Shown: in pieces, positions 43,872 to 52,677 of the stretch | How the letters are laid out: the number at the start of each line of letters is the position of its first letter | Position numbering within the stretch: position 1 is the first letter of the stretch | Assembly: GCF_002150005.2 (NCBI RefSeq) | Contig: NZ_MSPP01000002.1 | Location: 186,001 to 250,000 of the forward strand | From: Marivivens niveibacter | GTDB lineage: Bacteria > Pseudomonadota > Alphaproteobacteria > Rhodobacterales > Rhodobacteraceae | Length of the DNA stretch: 64,000 bases | Direction of reading: 5' to 3' | Made by a program: the position numbers and the translations under genes | The notes under the pieces: generated by a model | What the model was told of the DNA's origin: nothing | The model's database searches: none | The model's input: only the letters and a program-made list of their open reading frames with translations

Positions 43872-44603
43872 ATGACCTATTGTGTGGGAATGCGGCTAAA
43901 CCGCGGTCTGATTTTCATGTCCGATACGCGGACGAACGCGGGCGTCGATAATATTTCGACGTTCAACAAAATGTTCACCTTCGAAATTCCAGGTGAGCGC
44001 ATGATCACGCTGATGACTGCGGGCAATCTGGCAACGACTCAGGCGGTGATTTCGATGCTGCAAGAACGCAGCAAGGCACCTGACGATCGCAACCCATCGA
44101 TCCTAGAGGCGCCATCAATGTTTCAGGTCGCCCGCATCGTCGGCGACACTCTGCGCAGTGTGATCGCACTGAACGCGGATGCGGGCCAACGCGCAGACAG
44201 TTCGTTTAACGCCACCATCATCGTCGGCGGACAGATCAAAGGCAGCGAACCGCGCCTTTTCCTGATCTATCCCGAAGGCAACTTTATCGAAGCCAGCGAC
44301 GACACACCGTTTTTCCAAATTGGTGAAACGAAATACGGCCGCCCGATTCTGGTCCGCGCCTACGATCCCGACATGAGCTGGGAAGCGGCAGTAAAACTAC
44401 TGATGGTCAGCTTTGATTCCACGATCAAGGCGAATCTGGGGGTCGGCCTGCCGCTGGACCTGATGACGTACGAAACGGATTCGATGGAAATCGGCCACAA
44501 AAAACGGATCGAAGCGGACAATGTTCACTATCGCGCGATCTCGGACGGGTGGGGCGATGCGCTGAAATCGGCTTTTGATCAGCTGCCCGACATAAAATTG
44601 TAA
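43872..44603 (+). CDS. anbu: Anbu, proteasome-like peptidase
   Basis: A 243-aa Ntn-hydrolase related to HslV and the proteasome beta subunit (COG3484, ancestral beta subunit). Removal of Met exposes Thr as the putative nucleophile (MTYCVGMRLNRGLIFMSDTRTNAGVDN; the family has SD.R and the NAGVDNIS segment), and the later GETKYGRPILVRAYDPDM is highly characteristic of Anbu. Self-compartmentalised rings with weak or unknown peptidase activity are described for the family. Fourth gene of a cluster with ATP-grasp, alpha-E and transglutaminase, closed by a terminator, so it likely acts on whatever product they make. Confidence 0.92.
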   Translation: MTYCVGMRLNRGLIFMSDTRTNAGVDNISTFNKMFTFEIPGERMITLMTAGNLATTQAVISMLQERSKAPDDRNPSILEAPSMFQVARIVGDTLRSVIALNADAGQRADSSFNATIIVGGQIKGSEPRLFLIYPEGNFIEASDDTPFFQIGETKYGRPILVRAYDPDMSWEAAVKLLMVSFDSTIKANLGVGLPLDLMTYETDSMEIGHKKRIEADNVHYRAISDGWGDALKSAFDQLPDIKL

Positions 44604-44618
44604 AGAAAACAAACAAAA

Positions 44619-44640
44619 AGGGCGTCCCGAAGGACGCCCT
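44619..44640 (+). terminator. Terminator closing the Anbu cluster
   Basis: AGGGCGTCC pairs perfectly with GGACGCCCT across CGAA, 15 bases after the anbu stop. The plus-strand T-run is short, while the minus strand has TTTTTG, so it can also terminate read-through from tRNA-Lys. Confidence 0.8.
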
Positions 44641-44652
44641 ATTGGCAGACAG

Positions 44653-44728
44653 TGGTGAGCCGTGCAGGATTCGAACCTGCGACCCACTGATTAAAAGTCA
44701 GTTGCTCTACCAACTGAGCTAACGGCCC
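44653..44728 (-). tRNA. tRNA-Lys (anticodon TTT)
   Basis: On the minus strand: acceptor GGGCCGT with ACGGCTC, D-arm GCTC...GAGC, anticodon arm ACTGA-CTTTTAA-TCAGT (anticodon TTT), T-arm GCAGG-TTCGAAT-CCTGC, encoded CCA. 76 bases, no intron, normal cloverleaf. Confidence 0.97.
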
Positions 44729-44818
44729 ACTGTGTCTGTGGGGCGGCTTCTAAGAATACCTGCGGGTCGGGTCAACCGCAAAATGCCATATCTGGATTAA
44801 TTTTTTTCAGAGGCCTAT

Positions 44819-45640
44819 ATGGCGGGTATGGGTACACACACAAATAACGGCCTGCCGTTCATGAAAATGCACGGGTTAGGCAATGATTTCGTCATTATCG
44901 ACGAAAGAGAGACCGGATCGGTTGTCGATCATGGTTTGGCAATTGCTATGGCCGACCGCCACATGGGAATCGGTTATGACCAGCTGGCGACCATTGAATC
45001 GGGCAAAGACTCGGATCTGCATCTGATTTTCTGGAATTCCGATGGGTCGAAATCTGCGGCCTGCGGAAATGCCACGCGCTGTATTGCGCGCTGGGAAATG
45101 GATCGCACGGGCAAAACCGAACTGACCATCACCACCGAACGCGGCACTTTGTTCGCGCGCGATGCTGGCGATGGGCAAACCTCGGTTAATATGGGGCATC
45201 CGCAGTTGCAGTGGGATGAAATTCCACTGGCATCTGAAATGGATACACTGGAACTGCCAATCGACGGCGCACCCACGGCAACCGGCATGGGCAACCCGCA
45301 TTGCACGTTCTTTGTCGACGATGCCGAAGCGATTGATATCGTCGCCTTTGGCCCGACCATCGAACACCACCCCCTGTACCCAGAACGCACCAACGTGCAG
45401 GTCGCGTCCGTCGTAGGCCCTGATCACCTGCGTATGCGCGTCTGGGAACGCGGTGCGGGCCTGACGCTGGCATCGGGGTCGTCATCCTGTGCAACGGCTG
45501 TTGCAGCTGCACGGCGCGGCCTGACCGGCCGCAAGGTGCGCATTGATCTGGATGGCGGCACGTTAGAAATCGATTGGCGCGACGATGGCGTTTGGATGAC
45601 CGGCCCCACAGCCCACGTATTTGACGGAATCTGGCGATGA
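44819..45640 (+). CDS. dapF: Diaminopimelate epimerase
   Basis: Converts LL- to meso-diaminopimelate for lysine and peptidoglycan. The 273-aa product has [16 protein letters not shown] at the start, [10 protein letters not shown], and the two catalytic cysteines in [10 protein letters not shown] (residue ~81) and [13 protein letters not shown] (residue ~223). [12 protein letters not shown] lies between. ATG at 44819 is preceded by AGAGG. Its end overlaps mtaB as ATGA. dapF followed by mtaB is a common order in Rhodobacteraceae. Confidence 0.96.
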   Translation: MAGMGTHTNNGLPFMKMHGLGNDFVIIDERETGSVVDHGLAIAMADRHMGIGYDQLATIESGKDSDLHLIFWNSDGSKSAACGNATRCIARWEMDRTGKTELTITTERGTLFARDAGDGQTSVNMGHPQLQWDEIPLASEMDTLELPIDGAPTATGMGNPHCTFFVDDAEAIDIVAFGPTIEHHPLYPERTNVQVASVVGPDHLRMRVWERGAGLTLASGSSSCATAVAAARRGLTGRKVRIDLDGGTLEIDWRDDGVWMTGPTAHVFDGIWR

Positions 45641-46890
45641 AGGCCCCCGTCTTTTCCACGCTTGGCTGCCGCCTGAACGCCTACGAAACCGAAGCGATGA
45701 AAGAGCTCGCCGCGCAAGCGGGCGTCGACAACGCGGTTGTGGTCAATACCTGCGCCGTCACGTCCGAAGCCGTCCGCAAAGCGAAACAGGAGATTCGCAA
45801 ACTGCGCCGCGAAAACCCCGACGCGACGCTGATCGTGACAGGCTGTGCGGCTCAGGTCGAACCGGAAACCTTTGCGGGAATGCCCGAAGTATCGCGCGTC
45901 ATCGGCAATACCGAAAAAATGCAGCCTGAAACTTGGGCGGGTATGGCGCCGAACCTGATCGGGACCACAGAACCGGTGCAGGTGGACGACATCATGTCGG
46001 TCACCGAAACAGCGGGTCACCTAATCGACGGGTTCGGAACACGATCGCGCGCATATGTGCAGGTGCAAAACGGCTGCGACCACCGCTGCACGTTCTGCAT
46101 CATCCCCTTTGGTCGCGGTAATTCGCGGTCCGTCCCTGCGGGCGTCGTGGTGGATCAGATCAAACGGTTGGTCGACAAGGGCTATAACGAGGTCGTCCTG
46201 ACAGGCGTTGACCTAACATCATGGGGCGCTGACCTGCCTGCGCAGCCCAAACTGGGCGATCTGGTCATGCGTATCCTGAAACTGGTGCCCGACCTGCCCC
46301 GACTGCGCATCAGCTCTATCGATTCGATCGAGGTTGATGAAAACCTCATGCAGGCCATCGCGACCGAACCGCGCCTGATGCCGCATCTGCATTTGTCGCT
46401 GCAGCACGGCGATGACCTGATTCTAAAACGGATGAAACGCCGCCATCTGCGCGACGACGCCATTCGTTTCGCCGAGGACGCGATCAAACTTCGCCCCGAC
46501 ATGACGTTCGGCGCGGATATCATCGCTGGTTTCCCGACCGAGACAGAGGCCCATTTCGAAAATTCGCTGAAACTGGTCGATGATTGCCACCTGACGTGGC
46601 TGCATGTGTTCCCCTATTCCGTCCGCCCCGGCACTCCTGCCGCGCGGATGCCGCAGGTAAACGGCAAAGCGATCAAAGAACGCGCCGCCCGTCTGCGCGC
46701 CAAAGGCGAAGAGGCTGTCGCCACGCATCTGGCCGCTCAAATTGGCAAAACCCATCACATCCTGATGGAAAACCCGCGCATGGGCCGCACCGCGCAATTT
46801 ACCGAAGTCACATTCGATACCGATCAGCCCGAATCGCAGATCGTCACGGCGGTTATTCGCGGCATCAACGGACAGCAGTTGACGGTATGA
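45637..46890 (+). CDS. mtaB: tRNA ms2t6A37 methylthiotransferase MtaB
   Basis: A 417-aa radical-SAM enzyme adding a methylthio group to t6A37 of tRNA. The N-terminal UPF0004 domain supplies one 4Fe-4S cluster ([29 protein letters not shown]), and the radical-SAM motif is [23 protein letters not shown]-type and [19 protein letters not shown] segments follow, with a short TRAM-like tail. The shorter C-terminus and sequence favour MtaB over MiaB. It overlaps dapF at the front and the first GST gene at the back. Confidence 0.93.
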   Translation: MKAPVFSTLGCRLNAYETEAMKELAAQAGVDNAVVVNTCAVTSEAVRKAKQEIRKLRRENPDATLIVTGCAAQVEPETFAGMPEVSRVIGNTEKMQPETWAGMAPNLIGTTEPVQVDDIMSVTETAGHLIDGFGTRSRAYVQVQNGCDHRCTFCIIPFGRGNSRSVPAGVVVDQIKRLVDKGYNEVVLTGVDLTSWGADLPAQPKLGDLVMRILKLVPDLPRLRISSIDSIEVDENLMQAIATEPRLMPHLHLSLQHGDDLILKRMKRRHLRDDAIRFAEDAIKLRPDMTFGADIIAGFPTETEAHFENSLKLVDDCHLTWLHVFPYSVRPGTPAARMPQVNGKAIKERAARLRAKGEEAVATHLAAQIGKTHHILMENPRMGRTAQFTEVTFDTDQPESQIVTAVIRGINGQQLTV

Positions 46891-47513
46891 CCCCGATCCT
46901 TTGGTCATTCCGCCGCTGCCCCTATGCGATGCGCGCCCGTCTTGGCATCGCCGAATCGGGTGTGCGCGTTGAACTGCGCGAAATCGTGCTGCGCGCCAAA
47001 CCGGAACCGTTTTTAGAAACCTCGCCCAGCGGAACGGTGCCCTGCCTGAACACTGGGGCCGACGTTATCGACGAAAGCTTTGACGTCATGCGTTGGGCGC
47101 TCGCGCAGAATGACCCCAATGACTGGCTAGATATGCCCGACTTGGGTGATGACCTGATCGCCACCTGCGACGGTCCGTTCAAAAAGGCGCTGGATCGGTA
47201 CAAATACGCCATTCGGTTCGATGACGTAGATGTTGACGCTGAAAAACAGACGGCTGTCGATTTTCTGACCCGCCTGAACGATCAGATCGGCGACCGCGCG
47301 TTCCTATTCGGCGATGCGCCCAAACTAGCCGATTACGCGATTCTGCCGTTCGTGCGCCAATTCGCGCATGTGGATCAGGACTGGTTTTACGCACAGCCCC
47401 TGCCGAATGTGATCCGCTGGCTGGATGCGTTCAAATCGTCGGATCGGTTCAAATGGATCATGACGAAATACGCGCCATGGGCCGACGGCGACGATCCGAT
47501 CTATTTCCCTTGA
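46887..47513 (+). CDS. Glutathione S-transferase family protein
   Basis: A 208-aa thioredoxin-fold/GST protein. The start is the ATG at 46887, overlapping the mtaB stop as ATGA; longer frames read through mtaB and are rejected. WSFRRCPYAMRARLGIAESG at the start has a CPYA pair like glutaredoxin-2 and omega-class GSTs. ETSPSGTVPCLNTGADVIDESFDVMRWAL carries the cis-Pro and Glu-Ser glutathione-binding positions. The C-terminal helical domain is short (FLFGDAPKLADYAILPFVRQFA). Probably a thiol transferase; substrate unknown. Confidence 0.85.
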   Translation: MTPILWSFRRCPYAMRARLGIAESGVRVELREIVLRAKPEPFLETSPSGTVPCLNTGADVIDESFDVMRWALAQNDPNDWLDMPDLGDDLIATCDGPFKKALDRYKYAIRFDDVDVDAEKQTAVDFLTRLNDQIGDRAFLFGDAPKLADYAILPFVRQFAHVDQDWFYAQPLPNVIRWLDAFKSSDRFKWIMTKYAPWADGDDPIYFP

Positions 47514-47560
47514 ACCTAAGCGTGGGCGCTACATAGTACCCCTAACCCAAGGGAGGCCCC

Positions 47561-48166
47561 ATGAAACTGATCGCATCACCCACTTCGCCATTCGTTCGTA
47601 AAGTCCGCGTACTGCTGCACGAAACAGGAAAAACCGACGCCATCGAACAGGTCATGGTGGCAACGACGCCGCTTGCCTCCGATTCGCAGGCCGTCGCTGC
47701 CAACCCGATTGGTAAAATCCCTGCGCTGGTCCGCGATTCTGGCCCCGCGATCTATGACAGCCGCGTCATCACCCAGTTTTTGAACGCAACGTGGGATCTG
47801 GGCATGTACCCAGCGGCGCGCGAATGGGAGATCAAAACGCTCGAATCGCAGGCCGACGCGATTTTGGATGCTGCTGTGACCGTTGTTTACGAACAAAAAC
47901 TGCGGCCCGAGGAATTACACTATGAAACGTGGTTCGATGCGCAGCGCCAGAAAATCGACCGCGCCGTCGCCGATATCGAATCGCGCTGGATGTCCCATCT
48001 GGCAGGCCCATTGGACATGAGCCACATCGCTGTGGGTGTTGCGCTGTCTTATCTGGATTTTCGGATGCCAGATCGTGACTGGCGCGCCAATGCCCCTGCA
48101 TTAGCAGACTGGCACGCCAAATTCGCAGCGCGCCAGTCGATGATTGATACGGTCCCGCCTCAGTAA
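47561..48166 (+). CDS. Glutathione S-transferase family protein
   Basis: A 201-aa GST: MKLIASPTSPFVRKVRVLLHETGKTDAIEQV with Ser-Pro-Phe in the N-terminal catalytic region, NPIGKIPALVRDSGPAIYDSRVITQFL with the cis-Pro and the glutathione Ser, and a C-terminal helical domain including AVGVALSYLDFRMPD. GGGAGGCCCC precedes the ATG. It follows the previous GST by 47 bases but is not closely similar to it. Its last seven bases overlap the convergent outer-membrane gene. Confidence 0.88.
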   Translation: MKLIASPTSPFVRKVRVLLHETGKTDAIEQVMVATTPLASDSQAVAANPIGKIPALVRDSGPAIYDSRVITQFLNATWDLGMYPAAREWEIKTLESQADAILDAAVTVVYEQKLRPEELHYETWFDAQRQKIDRAVADIESRWMSHLAGPLDMSHIAVGVALSYLDFRMPDRDWRANAPALADWHAKFAARQSMIDTVPPQ

Positions 48167-48834
48167 GAGTAGGTTACACCGATATTCAGCGCGTTGGTGA
48201 TGACGTTGGTCTGGAACGACCCGCCGCTTTCCAGCTCGGCATCATTCATCGAATAGGTGAACTGGTATTCACCAAACATCGACCAAGTGTCGTTGATTTC
48301 ATAGGACGCGCCTGCAAACAGACGCATCGCGCCGCCTGTGAACTGATAGCCAAAGGTGTGCGGACCACCAGCGGTGGCCTGCACGTCAACATGCGGCATG
48401 GCAAAGCCCAAACCACCACCGACATAAGGCGTCAGATCACCGTTCATCCACTGCTCTGGCCAACGATAGTTGACGTTTGCGGTGATGATGTTCAGGCCAT
48501 CGGTGAATTCAAAACGGTCGTATCCTGTCGCCGCGCGGGTTTCATCGGATGCGTAAACTTTGTCATGGCTGAATTCGACGCCATAGCCAAAATTGGCCGA
48601 TTTCCAGTGCGTCCAGCGGAAACCGTAATAGGGTGGCGGGGTCCAGGATTTACCTTCCCATGCGGCGGTGAAATCCAGATCGGTGGATACGCCATTCGCA
48701 GGGTCCGTGCCGGTCACCACCGAATGCGGGGCGCCCTGAAATCCCATGTAAAAGCTAAAATCGTTTTCAGCCAAAGACGCCGTTGGCACGGCTGCGGCAG
48801 TCGCAAGCAAAGCTATCGCGGTCAGCTGTTTCAT
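48160..48834 (-). CDS. Small outer-membrane beta-barrel, possible lipid A oxidase (LpxQ-like)
   Basis: A 224-aa exported protein. The signal peptide ends at TASLA-ENDFSFYMGFQGAPHSVV. Alternating strands with aromatic girdles (YYGFRWTHWKSANFGYGVEFSHDKVY, LTPYVGGGLGFAMPH, MFGEYQFTYSMND) and the C-terminal NIGVTYSY with a terminal aromatic residue indicate an eight-stranded barrel. The GFQGAPHS segment, the PPYYGFRWT segment and the length recall rhizobial LpxQ, which oxidises the lipid A proximal sugar to 2-aminogluconate. OmpW/OmpA-like porins are the alternative. Stands alone. Confidence 0.55.
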   Translation of the reverse strand: MKQLTAIALLATAAAVPTASLAENDFSFYMGFQGAPHSVVTGTDPANGVSTDLDFTAAWEGKSWTPPPYYGFRWTHWKSANFGYGVEFSHDKVYASDETRAATGYDRFEFTDGLNIITANVNYRWPEQWMNGDLTPYVGGGLGFAMPHVDVQATAGGPHTFGYQFTGGAMRLFAGASYEINDTWSMFGEYQFTYSMNDAELESGGSFQTNVITNALNIGVTYSY

Positions 48835-49153
48835 TCATTGTCCAATCATTGTGTCAGGTGATTTACCTGTTCGCTGTTCCAGCTAAACCACCACCCCGCA
48901 AAAAAACCAACCTATGATAACTAATAATCATCGATTTGCGGCAGTTCAGCACAGGGGTAGGTCAAATTTAGCCATATTAAAGGGGCAAGTGCGATTTTTC
49001 GTGCAAAATGCACGCCCTGATCCCCCCTGCGCCCGATTGTCCGCTAGACGGGACCGTTTTTGATAGCTAAACAGCGCCCGAACGGACGGCAGAATTCTGC
49101 CGGCTGTCCCTATTCGTATGGGCCGAGGCCCGGAATTAACGGAGATGCACCCA
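48835..49153. promoter_or_regulatory. Divergent region before petA and the barrel gene
   Basis: 319 bases without a gene. It contains an AT-rich stretch at about 48895-48980, a hairpin-capable GCAGAATTCTGC palindrome at 49088-49099 within the petABC leader, and GGAG at 49141-49144 as the petA ribosome site. A possible plus-strand promoter is TTGTCC near 49037 with a TTGATA-like hexamer 17 bases on, but the match is weak. No regulator motif is evident. Confidence 0.3.
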
Positions 49154-49714
49154 GTGTCAAATACCGAAGAACACCAGGGCACCCGCCGCGATTTCATCTA
49201 CTACGCCACCGCAGGTGCGGGCGCAGTGGTGACCGGCGCCGCTGTCTGGCCGCTCGTTAACCAGATGAACCCTTCTGCCGACGTGAAAGCGCAAGCTTCG
49301 AAACGCGTCGACGTCAGCACCGTTGCCCCAGGCACGCAGCTGACCGTTTTGTGGCAGGGTAAACCAGTATTCATTCGCGCACGTACCGAGGCAGAGATCG
49401 CCGAAGCACGCGCCGTCGAACTGTCGGCACTGCCTGACCAGTTGGCAGACAACGCCAACTTGCCTGCAGACGCAGACGCATCGGACGAAAACCGCGCCCT
49501 GACCGAAGACGGTGTATGGTTGGTCCAGATGGGCGTTTGTACCCACCTTGGCTGTGTGCCTCTGGGCGAAGCAGGCGATTTCGGTGGCTGGTACTGCCCA
49601 TGCCACGGTTCGCACTACGACACCGCCGGCCGTATCCGCAAAGGTCCAGCGCCGCGCAACCTAGATATCCCTGTCGCCGCGTTCATCGACGACACAACCA
49701 TCCAACTCGGCTAA
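49154..49714 (+). CDS. petA: Ubiquinol-cytochrome c reductase, Rieske iron-sulfur subunit
   Basis: A 186-aa subunit of the cytochrome bc1 complex. GTG at 49154 ([14 protein letters not shown]) is preferred because GGAG lies nine bases before it; the ATG at 49145 is too close to that site. [23 protein letters not shown] is a Tat signal-anchor. Cluster ligands are C129 and H131 (CTHLGC), C148 and H151 (CPCHGSH), with the disulfide C134-C150, matching Rhodobacter numbering within a residue. It takes electrons from ubiquinol and passes them to cytochrome c1. First gene of petABC. Confidence 0.97.
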   Translation: MSNTEEHQGTRRDFIYYATAGAGAVVTGAAVWPLVNQMNPSADVKAQASKRVDVSTVAPGTQLTVLWQGKPVFIRARTEAEIAEARAVELSALPDQLADNANLPADADASDENRALTEDGVWLVQMGVCTHLGCVPLGEAGDFGGWYCPCHGSHYDTAGRIRKGPAPRNLDIPVAAFIDDTTIQLG

Positions 49715-49726
49715 GGAGAGGCACGA

Positions 49727-51040
49727 ATGTCCGGTATCCCGCACGACCATTACGAGCCAAAAACTGGCGCCGAGAAGTGGCTGAACAGCCGCCTGCCAGT
49801 CATCGGCTTGCTGTATGACACCCTGATGATCCCTACTCCAAAGAACCTGAACTGGATGTGGATCTGGGGCATCGTTCTGGCCTTTACTCTGGGCCTGCAA
49901 ATCATCACCGGTATTGTTCTGGTGATGCACTACACCCCGCATGTCGATCTGGCGTTTGCGTCGATCGAACACATCATGCGTGACGTTAATGGCGGTCACA
50001 TGATCCGCTATTTCCACATGAACGGCGCATCGCTGTTCTTTATCGCTGTATACGCGCACATTTTCCGCGGTCTCTACTACGGTTCGTACAAGGCACCACG
50101 CGAAGTCACCTGGATCATCGGTATGTTGATGTACCTGATCATGATGGGCACCGCGTTCATGGGCTACGTTCTGCCTTGGGGTCAGATGTCGTTCCACGGT
50201 ACCGCAGTTATCACCGGCCTATTCGGCGCGATCCCATTCATTGGTGAATCGATCCAGACCTGGCTGCTGGGTGCGTCCGCTGTTGGTCAGCCTGCGCTGA
50301 ACCGCTTCTTCTCGCTGCACTACCTGCTGCCATTCGTTCTGGCTGGTTTGACCATGGTTCACATCTGGGCATTCCACTCGACCGGCAACAACAACCCAAC
50401 CGGTGTTGAGGTTCGTCGCGGTTCGAAAGAAGAAGCAGAAAAAGACACGCTGCCATTCTGGCCTTACTTTGTAATCAAAGACCTGTTCGCGCTGGCTGTT
50501 ATCCTGGCAGCATTCGTAGCAGTCGTTGGTTTCATGCCGAACTACCTGGGTCACCCAGACAACTACATCCCTGCGAACCCGCTGGCGACACCTGCGCACA
50601 TCGTTCCTGAATGGTACTTCTTGCCGTTCTACGCGATCCTGCGTGCGTTCACTGCAGACGTTTGGGCTGTTCAGTTCGTACAGTTCATCACCTTTGGCAT
50701 CGTAGACGCGAAATTCTTTGGTGTTCTGGCAATGTTTGGCGCGATCGCTGTTATGGCGCTGGCACCATGGCTGGATACCTCCAAGGTACGTTCGGGTCGC
50801 TATCGCCCAATGTTCAAAGTCTGGTTCGCACTGCTGTGCGTAGACTTCATGGTCCTGATGTGGGTTGGCGCCCAGTCCACCGAATTTCCATTCGACTGGA
50901 TTTCGCTGATCGCTTCGACCTACTGGTTTGCTTACTTCCTGGTCATCCTGCCTCTGCTAGGCGTGATCGAGAAGCCACTGGCACAGCCAGCAACCATCGA
51001 AGAAGACTTCAACGCCCACTACGGCACCCCAGCCGAGTGA
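49727..51040 (+). CDS. petB: Cytochrome b of the bc1 complex
   Basis: A 437-aa membrane protein with eight TM helices. Haem ligands are H97 and H111 (RYFHMNGAS... AVYAHIFRG) and H198 and H212 (LHYLLPF... MVHIWAFH), the same numbers as in Rhodobacter. The Qo-site motif is [13 protein letters not shown]. The cd1 helix reads [19 protein letters not shown], with His at 157 where Rhodobacter capsulatus and mitochondria have Trp, next to the conserved Gly158. The gene prefers CCA for proline, unlike neighbouring genes. RBS AAGGAGAGG, 12 bases after petA. Confidence 0.97.
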   Translation: MSGIPHDHYEPKTGAEKWLNSRLPVIGLLYDTLMIPTPKNLNWMWIWGIVLAFTLGLQIITGIVLVMHYTPHVDLAFASIEHIMRDVNGGHMIRYFHMNGASLFFIAVYAHIFRGLYYGSYKAPREVTWIIGMLMYLIMMGTAFMGYVLPWGQMSFHGTAVITGLFGAIPFIGESIQTWLLGASAVGQPALNRFFSLHYLLPFVLAGLTMVHIWAFHSTGNNNPTGVEVRRGSKEEAEKDTLPFWPYFVIKDLFALAVILAAFVAVVGFMPNYLGHPDNYIPANPLATPAHIVPEWYFLPFYAILRAFTADVWAVQFVQFITFGIVDAKFFGVLAMFGAIAVMALAPWLDTSKVRSGRYRPMFKVWFALLCVDFMVLMWVGAQSTEFPFDWISLIASTYWFAYFLVILPLLGVIEKPLAQPATIEEDFNAHYGTPAE

Positions 51041-51054
51041 GAGAGGAAAGAACA

Positions 51055-51924
51055 ATGTTCCGTAAACTAACCCTTTCCGCTGCGATCGCCTTTGGTCTGT
51101 CGTCGGGTGCCGTTATGGCAGCCGGCGGAGAGGCCCACGTCGAAGATTTCGCATTCTCGTTCGAAGGCCCATTTGGTTCCTACGACCAAATGCAGCTTCA
51201 GCGCGGTCTGCAAGTCTACACCGAAGTATGTTCGGCATGTCACGGTCTAGAGCACGTTCGCTTTGGCACCTTGGCTGACGAAGGCGGCCCACACTATGAT
51301 CTAGACGATGTCTGGGATTATTCGGCCAACTTTGAAGTATGGGATCCAGAACTGGCTGACGGTGACGGCGATTATCGCGCTGCAACCCCAGCAGACAAAT
51401 TCCCATCGTCTTCGCTGAACACTGCACCTGACCTGTCCCTGATGGCAAAGGCGCGCGCTGGTTTCCACGGCCCATACGGCCTGGGTATCAACCAGATCAT
51501 CAAAGGCATGGGCGGCCCAGAATACATCGCATCCCTGCTGACCGGCTACGAAGATGCACCTTCGTGCGCACCAGAAGATTTTGACGGCTACTATAACACC
51601 GTCTTCACTGCTGGTGGTTATCCGAACGAATGTATCGACGAAGACGGCAACCACATGTACCCAGGCAGCTGGATCTCCATGGCTCCACCTCTGTGGGGTG
51701 AAGACGTGGAATACGCTGACGGTCATTCGAACGACCTGCACCACGAAGCAGCCGACGTTGCTGCGTTCCTGATGTGGACCGCTGAACCAAAAATGAACGC
51801 TCGTAAGAACGCTGGTCTGACCGGCTTTATCTTCCTGACTGTTCTGTCGGTTCTGCTGTACATGACCAACAAACGTCTGTGGGCACCGCACAAGAAAAAA
51901 GCCAAAGAAGCCGCTAAGAAATAA
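51055..51924 (+). CDS. petC: Cytochrome c1
   Basis: A 289-aa haem protein; the start is ATG at 51055 with GAGAGGAAAG upstream (the longer open frame runs through petB in another frame and is not real). Signal MFRKLTLSAAIAFGLSSGAVMA, haem-binding CSACH at residues 59-63, the sixth-ligand Met in DLSLMAKAR, and a C-terminal membrane anchor FIFLTVLSVLLYMTNKRLW followed by Lys-rich residues. It accepts electrons from the Rieske centre and reduces cytochrome c. Last gene of petABC, 14 bases after petB. Confidence 0.97.
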   Translation: MFRKLTLSAAIAFGLSSGAVMAAGGEAHVEDFAFSFEGPFGSYDQMQLQRGLQVYTEVCSACHGLEHVRFGTLADEGGPHYDLDDVWDYSANFEVWDPELADGDGDYRAATPADKFPSSSLNTAPDLSLMAKARAGFHGPYGLGINQIIKGMGGPEYIASLLTGYEDAPSCAPEDFDGYYNTVFTAGGYPNECIDEDGNHMYPGSWISMAPPLWGEDVEYADGHSNDLHHEAADVAAFLMWTAEPKMNARKNAGLTGFIFLTVLSVLLYMTNKRLWAPHKKKAKEAAKK

Positions 51925-51944
51925 GCGTTTTTGACAAACAAACG

Positions 51945-51973
51945 AAAGGCCCGCCAAGTTGGCGGGCCTTTTG
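51945..51973. terminator. Rho-independent terminator after petC
   Basis: AAGGCCCGCCA pairs with TGGCGGGCCTT across a short loop, followed by TTTTGCG on plus, about 20 bases past the petC stop. It also lies before the convergent thiQ end. Confidence 0.88.
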
Positions 51974-51975
51974 CG

Positions 51976-52677
51976 TTAGTGCAGGCCTAAATACAATTTT
52001 ATGTCGTCCGACGGATTGTCCAACACATCCGCGACAGGTGCAGGGGGCATAACCCGCCCATCAGCGACAACCGCGATATCATCCGCGATATATCGGGCGT
52101 CTTCGGGATCATGGGTCACCATAATCACCACTCGCTCGGGCGATAGAATGACGTCCCTCAGCAAGGCCAGCATATCGCGTTTCAAACCAGGCCCAAGCGC
52201 CGCAAAAGGTTCATCCAACAACACAATTGGCCGATCCTGTAATAGCACACGGGCCAATGCGGCGCGGCTTTGCTGACCGCCCGATAGTTGCGCAGGTTTA
52301 CGCGCATCAAACCCCGCAAGCCCCACACGATCCAGAGCATTAGCGATAGGCCCGCGATCTTTGGATAGTGGGCGCAAACGCGGCCCCAACGCCAGCCCCA
52401 CGTTTTGCGCGATGGTCAAATGTGGAAACAGGTTATTATCTTGAAACAACGTCGCCAGTGGGCGCCGAGCGGGCGGCAAGCCCTGAATACGGGCTCCATT
52501 CCACCGAATATCGCCACCATCACAGTCAACGAATCCAGCCAAAGCTGATAAGAATGTCGATTTTCCTGCGCCCGATGCACCAATTAATGCAGTGACTTTT
52601 CCAGCCTCGAACGCGCAATTCGCCTTTAGCGAAAAATCGTCCAAACGAATGCGCAAATCATCAATTTTCAGCGCCAT
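51976..52677 (-). CDS. thiQ: Thiamine ABC transporter, ATP-binding protein
   Basis: A 233-aa ABC ATPase: Walker A ALIGASGAGKSTFLSAL, Q-loop LFQDNNLFPHLTIAQNVGL, signature LSGGQQSRAALARVL, Walker B IVLLDEPFAALGP and H-loop VMVTHDPEDARYIAD. The gene follows thiP with a 17-base overlap and is the last of thiBPQ. Energises import of thiamine or its phosphates. Confidence 0.9.
   Translation of the reverse strand: MALKIDDLRIRLDDFSLKANCAFEAGKVTALIGASGAGKSTFLSALAGFVDCDGGDIRWNGARIQGLPPARRPLATLFQDNNLFPHLTIAQNVGLALGPRLRPLSKDRGPIANALDRVGLAGFDARKPAQLSGGQQSRAALARVLLQDRPIVLLDEPFAALGPGLKRDMLALLRDVILSPERVVIMVTHDPEDARYIADDIAVVADGRVMPPAPVADVLDNPSDDIKLYLGLH

Noticed and set aside
50611-51054. Long N-terminal extension of the petC reading frame
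   Set aside because: The extra part overlaps petB in another frame. The true start at 51055 has a ribosome site and a signal peptide.
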